Assembly (NCBI GenBank): GCA_965216195.1 | Contig: OZ244151.1 | Coordinates: 3,038,001 to 3,102,000 of the forward strand | Origin: Aridibacter sp965216195 | Lineage (GTDB): Bacteria > Acidobacteriota > Blastocatellia > Pyrinomonadales > Pyrinomonadaceae | Length of the DNA: 64,000 nt | Reading direction: 5' to 3' | Shown: positions 61,063 through 64,000 of the stretch, piece by piece | Layout of the letters: every line of letters begins with the position of its first letter | Numbering within the stretch: the stretch's first letter is position 1 | Notes under the pieces: model-generated | What the model saw: only the letters and a program-made list of their open reading frames with translations | Told to the model about the DNA's origin: nothing | Databases searched by the model: none | Made by a program: the position numbers and the translations under genes

Positions 61063-62391
61063 ATGTCAAAAATCGCCATCGTTGGTTCTGGTTTTCTCGG
61101 TCTAACATTCGCCTTGCGTTTGTCGAACGAGGGACACAAAGTAACGATATTCGAATCGGCGGATGAGATTGGGGGTTTAGCTTCGGCTTGGCAGATCGGC
61201 GATGTTGTCTGGGACAAACACTATCACGTTACGCTGCTTTCGGATTCCTACACGCGGAAAATCGTTGAAGAAATCGGCTTGAGCGACGAATTTGAATGGT
61301 TCGAAACTAAGACGGGTTTTTATACGGACGGCAAACTCGTTTCTATGTCGAATTCGCTTGAGTTTTTGAAGTTTCCTCCACTCGATTTGATCAGCAAACT
61401 TCGGCTTGGCGGGACGATCTTTTATGCTTCGCGAGTTAAGGATTGGAAGGCTCTTGAGAAAATATCTGTCGAAGACTGGCTTACAAAACTTTCGGGCAGG
61501 AACACCTTTGAAAAAATGTGGAAGCCGCTGCTGAAGGCAAAGCTCGGCGAAGCGTACAAGGAAACTTCTGCCGCATTTATTTGGGCTACGATCCAGCGTA
61601 TGTACGCGGCGAGAAATTCGGGCTTGAAAAAAGAAATGTTTGGCTACGTTCGTGGTGGATATGCCATTGTTTTGAAAAGATTTGCGGAAGTTTTGGAAGA
61701 GAAGGGAGTTGAAATACGTTTAAATTCGAGAGTTCTAGCCACAGAGATCACAGAGACTACAGAGAGAAAACTTCAGGTAACATTTTCAGCCCCCTCTGAG
61801 AACTCTGTGGCCTCGGTGGAAGAGTTTGAGAGGGTAATCTTAACTTGCCCATCAAATATCGCTGCGAAAATCTTGCCGCAGTTAACTGACTCCGAGAAAC
61901 GCAAACTCGAAAATATAAAATATCGAGGCATTGTTTGTGCATCAGTTCTGACAAAAAAATCTTTGTCGGAATTTTATGTAACGAACATCACGGACGAGAC
62001 TCCTTTTACGGGGATTATTGAAATGTCCGCCTTGGTTGATAAAAAAGAGTTTGGCGGAAATGCACTCATATATCTACCAAAATACGTTTCGCCGGACGAT
62101 GAGTTGTTCGAAAGATCGGATGCGGATATTGAGAACGAGTTCTTAACCGAATTGGAGAAAATGTATTCGCATTTTGATCGAAGTGACGTTATCGAATTTA
62201 AGATTTCACGCGTGCGGCAAGTTTTTCCTTTGCCAACGATTGAGTATTCTGAAAATGTTCCTTCGATGAAAACATCGCTCGAAAATGTTTTTATTGTGAA
62301 TTCTTCGCAGATTACAAACGGAACTTTGAATGTAAATGAAACCGTTCAACTCGCGGAAAGATCGCTCGTTAAATTAAAAATTGGAAATTAA
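61063..62391 (+). CDS. FAD/NAD-binding oxidoreductase (amine oxidase type)
   Basis: A flavoprotein of 442 residues. The dinucleotide-binding start is KIAIVGSGFLGLTFALRLS, with the FESADEIGGLASAW that follows in this family, and the chain ends with the typical VNETVQLAERS segment. Similar enzymes oxidise or saturate a sugar or lipid intermediate; the substrate is unknown. Residues around 225-255 (ATEITETTERKLQVTFSAP) coincide with a repeat-like DNA stretch (61738-61811), which looks like an intergenic element taken into the gene. Confidence 0.78.
   Translation: MSKIAIVGSGFLGLTFALRLSNEGHKVTIFESADEIGGLASAWQIGDVVWDKHYHVTLLSDSYTRKIVEEIGLSDEFEWFETKTGFYTDGKLVSMSNSLEFLKFPPLDLISKLRLGGTIFYASRVKDWKALEKISVEDWLTKLSGRNTFEKMWKPLLKAKLGEAYKETSAAFIWATIQRMYAARNSGLKKEMFGYVRGGYAIVLKRFAEVLEEKGVEIRLNSRVLATEITETTERKLQVTFSAPSENSVASVEEFERVILTCPSNIAAKILPQLTDSEKRKLENIKYRGIVCASVLTKKSLSEFYVTNITDETPFTGIIEMSALVDKKEFGGNALIYLPKYVSPDDELFERSDADIENEFLTELEKMYSHFDRSDVIEFKISRVRQVFPLPTIEYSENVPSMKTSLENVFIVNSSQITNGTLNVNETVQLAERSLVKLKIGN
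61738..61811. repeat. Repeat-like element inside the FAD oxidoreductase gene
   Basis: GCCACAGAGATCACAGAG on the left has a near-complement CTCTGAGAACTCTGTGGC on the right. It matches the style of the intergenic elements just upstream but lies in frame within the gene and contains no stop. Confidence 0.6.
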
Positions 62392-62796
62392 AAGTTAAAA
62401 AAATTCAATGGCAAAAATGAAAAATATAACTGAAAGGACTTTTGATTTTTCGTTGAGGATTATTAAATTGTGCCGGGTTTTGAACAAGAAATACGTGATG
62501 GAAAATAATATTTTGGCAAAACAGCTTTTGCGTTCAGGGACATCGATTGGGGCAAATGTTGAAGAAGCACAGGCAGGACAAAGTCGAAAAGATTTTATAA
62601 ACAAAATGGCAATTGCTTTAAAAGAAGCGAGAGAAACAAATTATTGGTTGCGATTATTAGAAGCAAGTAAAATTTTACCAAAAGAAAAACTTGCCGAGTT
62701 GATAAAAGAATCTGATGAAATCAAAAAAATTATAGGAGCGATAATAGTTAAATCTAAGAAGTAACTTTTTTAATTTTTAACTCTTAATTTTTAATT
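62372..62796. repeat. Terminal inverted repeats around the four-helix-bundle gene
   Basis: AATTAAAAATT and the 23 bases after it (62372-62405) are repeated, inverted, at 62763-62796, with about 28 of 34 positions matching by eye. The two arms flank the four-helix-bundle gene exactly. The left arm overlaps the end of the FAD oxidoreductase gene. AT-richness raises the chance of coincidence. Confidence 0.5.
62408..62764 (+). CDS. Four-helix-bundle protein (23S rRNA intervening-sequence type)
   Basis: A 118-residue four-helix bundle. The family signature is visible: LLRSGTSIGANVEEAQAGQSR near residue 40, and KMAIALKEARETNYWLRLLE near residue 60. These proteins were first seen encoded in intervening sequences of 23S rRNA genes and are now found elsewhere, with unknown function. 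Here the gene stands between two polysaccharide genes and is AT-rich and flanked by inverted repeats, which suggests it moved in. Confidence 0.85.
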   Translation: MAKMKNITERTFDFSLRIIKLCRVLNKKYVMENNILAKQLLRSGTSIGANVEEAQAGQSRKDFINKMAIALKEARETNYWLRLLEASKILPKEKLAELIKESDEIKKIIGAIIVKSKK

Positions 62797-63753
62797 GTGT
62801 TAGCAAGTTTATCCTTAGACCTCGACAATAAGTGGTCGTATATGAAAACGCACGGCGATGCGGGTTGGGAAACTTATCCGTCTTATCTTGATGTGTGCGT
62901 GCCTCGCGTACTGGGTTTTTTAAAAGAGAGAGATTTGCAGATTACATTTTTTATCGTTGGACAAGATGCCGCGCTCGAAAAGAATCACGAAGCCCTCGCA
63001 CAAATTTCAACCGCCGGACACGAGATTGGCAATCACTCGTTTAAGCACGAACCTTGGCTGCATCTTTACTCAAAGGACGAATTGGTTGAGGAATTTCAAA
63101 AGACGGAAGATGCATTAGAAGCGGCAACTGGCGAACTTCCGAAAGGTTTTCGAGGTCCGGGTTACTCTATGAGTCCTACGGTTTTAGAGGTCTTAGTCGA
63201 GCGCGGTTACGAATACGATTGTTCGACTCTTCCTACTTATATCGGACCGCTTGCCCGAGCTTATTATTTTCTTGCATCGCCTGACATGTCTGCAGAAGAA
63301 AAAGAAAAACGCAAAAAACTTTTCGGGAAATTTTCTGATGGATTTCAGAGTTTGAAACCTTATAAATGGAAGGTTGGTGAGAAGGAATTGGTCGAAATTC
63401 CGGTCACGACCTTGCCAATTTTCAAAACTCCAATTCACGTAAGTTATGTCGTTTATCTTTCAACTTTTTCAAAATTTGCGGCTCGTAATTATTGGAAAAC
63501 TGCTTTGAAAATGTGCAAAATGTTTGGTGTTGAGCCATCGCTTTTATTGCATCCGCTTGATTTTCTTTCGAGAGATGATGCGAAAGAGTTGGAATTTTTC
63601 CCTGGGATGAATTTGGCAATCAAAGAAAAACTCGAATTCGTAAGTGAGATTTTGGAAATTTATGCCGAATCGTTTTCTATTGTAAATGCGAAGAGGCACT
63701 CAGATTCGTTGAAAAATCGGGAAATGTCCGTACGCAAACTTGGTGATTTTTAG
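62797..63753 (+). CDS. Polysaccharide deacetylase family protein
   Basis: A 318-residue deacetylase of the carbohydrate esterase 4 fold, starting at GTG. Metal and catalytic residues: SLSLDLDNKW near residue 8, and GHEIGNHSFKHEP near residue 75, keeping the H-x3-H pair that the fused protein upstream has lost. The RGPGYS loop is near residue 108 and LLLHPLDF near residue 248. It probably removes an N-acetyl group from a polysaccharide or its precursor. Confidence 0.85.
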   Translation: MLASLSLDLDNKWSYMKTHGDAGWETYPSYLDVCVPRVLGFLKERDLQITFFIVGQDAALEKNHEALAQISTAGHEIGNHSFKHEPWLHLYSKDELVEEFQKTEDALEAATGELPKGFRGPGYSMSPTVLEVLVERGYEYDCSTLPTYIGPLARAYYFLASPDMSAEEKEKRKKLFGKFSDGFQSLKPYKWKVGEKELVEIPVTTLPIFKTPIHVSYVVYLSTFSKFAARNYWKTALKMCKMFGVEPSLLLHPLDFLSRDDAKELEFFPGMNLAIKEKLEFVSEILEIYAESFSIVNAKRHSDSLKNREMSVRKLGDF

Positions 63754-63776
63754 ATAAATCACGAGTGCCGCAAAAA

Positions 63777-64000
63777 ATGGACCGACTAGCAAAAACACCT
63801 TTAAAGCTTACTGACGCGCAATGTTGTGTTTGCGAAAGGAACAATGCGACGCTAATTGGCGAGGGTGAAGATTTTGAATACCACACGAGTCCGGATTCGT
63901 TTTCGGCTTTTCAGTGTAATTCCTGCGGTTTGGTTTATTTGAATCCGCGTCCGGCAATTTCAGAATTTGAGAGAATTTACCCTTCAAATTATCACGCGTT
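63777..64000 (+). CDS. Zinc-ribbon methyltransferase, start only
   Basis: The last 224 bases encode the first 74 residues of a protein cut by the window edge. A zinc ribbon (CCVCE near residue 17, then CNSCGLVYLNPRP near residue 52) is the normal N-terminus of a group of class I S-adenosylmethionine methyltransferases found in polysaccharide clusters. The ATG at 63777 is used; a GTG at 63765 is possible. Confidence 0.7.
   Translation, partial: MDRLAKTPLKLTDAQCCVCERNNATLIGEGEDFEYHTSPDSFSAFQCNSCGLVYLNPRPAISEFERIYPSNYHA

Overview
The window reads as a chromosomal segment of a Gram-negative bacterium that lies close to Acidobacteriota, most likely class Blastocatellia (for example the Pyrinomonadaceae). 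This is inferred from gene style, not from a search. The signs are Oar-like TonB-dependent receptors with a carboxypeptidase-regulatory N-domain, zinc-ribbon/TonB fusions, Tricorn-like S41 proteases, lipoproteins with pilin-like tails, few strong Shine-Dalgarno sites and moderate GC content. I see no rRNA, tRNA, CRISPR array, prophage or replication origin. Genes lie on both strands in short operons, so this is mostly ordinary chromosome with a few accessory islands.

Layout. 0.2-5.4 kb: exported M14 carboxypeptidase, lipoprotein, PilZ protein, Gfo/Idh/MocA oxidoreductase. 5.4-10.4 kb: an AT-rich island with a small AraC-type regulator, a 69-residue exported peptide whose tail has ten cysteines, a membrane-anchored CPGC thioredoxin-like protein, a LolA-like exported protein and a TonB-dependent receptor. 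This is the best candidate here for an undescribed system. 10.4-21.2 kb: housekeeping and exported genes (NTF2-like, RibD-C, MOSC, M1 aminopeptidase, patatin, zinc-ribbon subtilase, TonB protein, aminotransferase). 21.2-25.7 kb: accessory stretch with a ParDE pair behind a near-consensus promoter, a frameshifted small gene, a UvrD-type helicase with a repeat-derived insert, and a frameshifted IS200-like TnpA inside an array of hairpin repeats.

25.7-32.6 kb: a PaoABC-type periplasmic molybdenum aldehyde oxidoreductase (Tat-exported 2Fe-2S subunit, FAD subunit with an extra four-Cys insertion, Moco subunit), its PaoD/XdhC-like maturation factor and a MocA-like cytidylyltransferase. Together these give a complete enzyme-plus-maturation unit, interrupted by an unusual NTR/TIMP-like exported protein. 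32.6-41.5 kb: Tricorn-like protease, YbaB, RecR, a membrane PH-like protein, an acyltransferase, a phosphoribosyltransferase, a Nudix hydrolase and SelA (selenocysteine synthesis). 41.6-52.6 kb: cold-shock protein with a long leader behind a good promoter, tryptophan 2,3-dioxygenase abutting a 5'-nucleotidase, an SLC13-type transporter, a secreted subtilase, DUF2085, B12-binding radical SAM protein, GlpX, ferredoxin.

52.6-64 kb: a TonB receptor followed by a surface-polysaccharide cluster on the + strand: WecB-like epimerase, a deacetylase-GT2 fusion, DegT aminotransferase, Gfo/Idh dehydrogenase, hexapeptide acetyltransferase, FAD oxidoreductase, a four-helix-bundle (23S intervening-sequence type) protein, a second deacetylase and the start of a zinc-ribbon methyltransferase. 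The epimerase, aminotransferase, dehydrogenase and acetyltransferase resemble the WbpI/E/B/D steps for an acetamido-sugar nucleotide. Intergenic inverted repeats are frequent here, and at least one has become part of a coding sequence.
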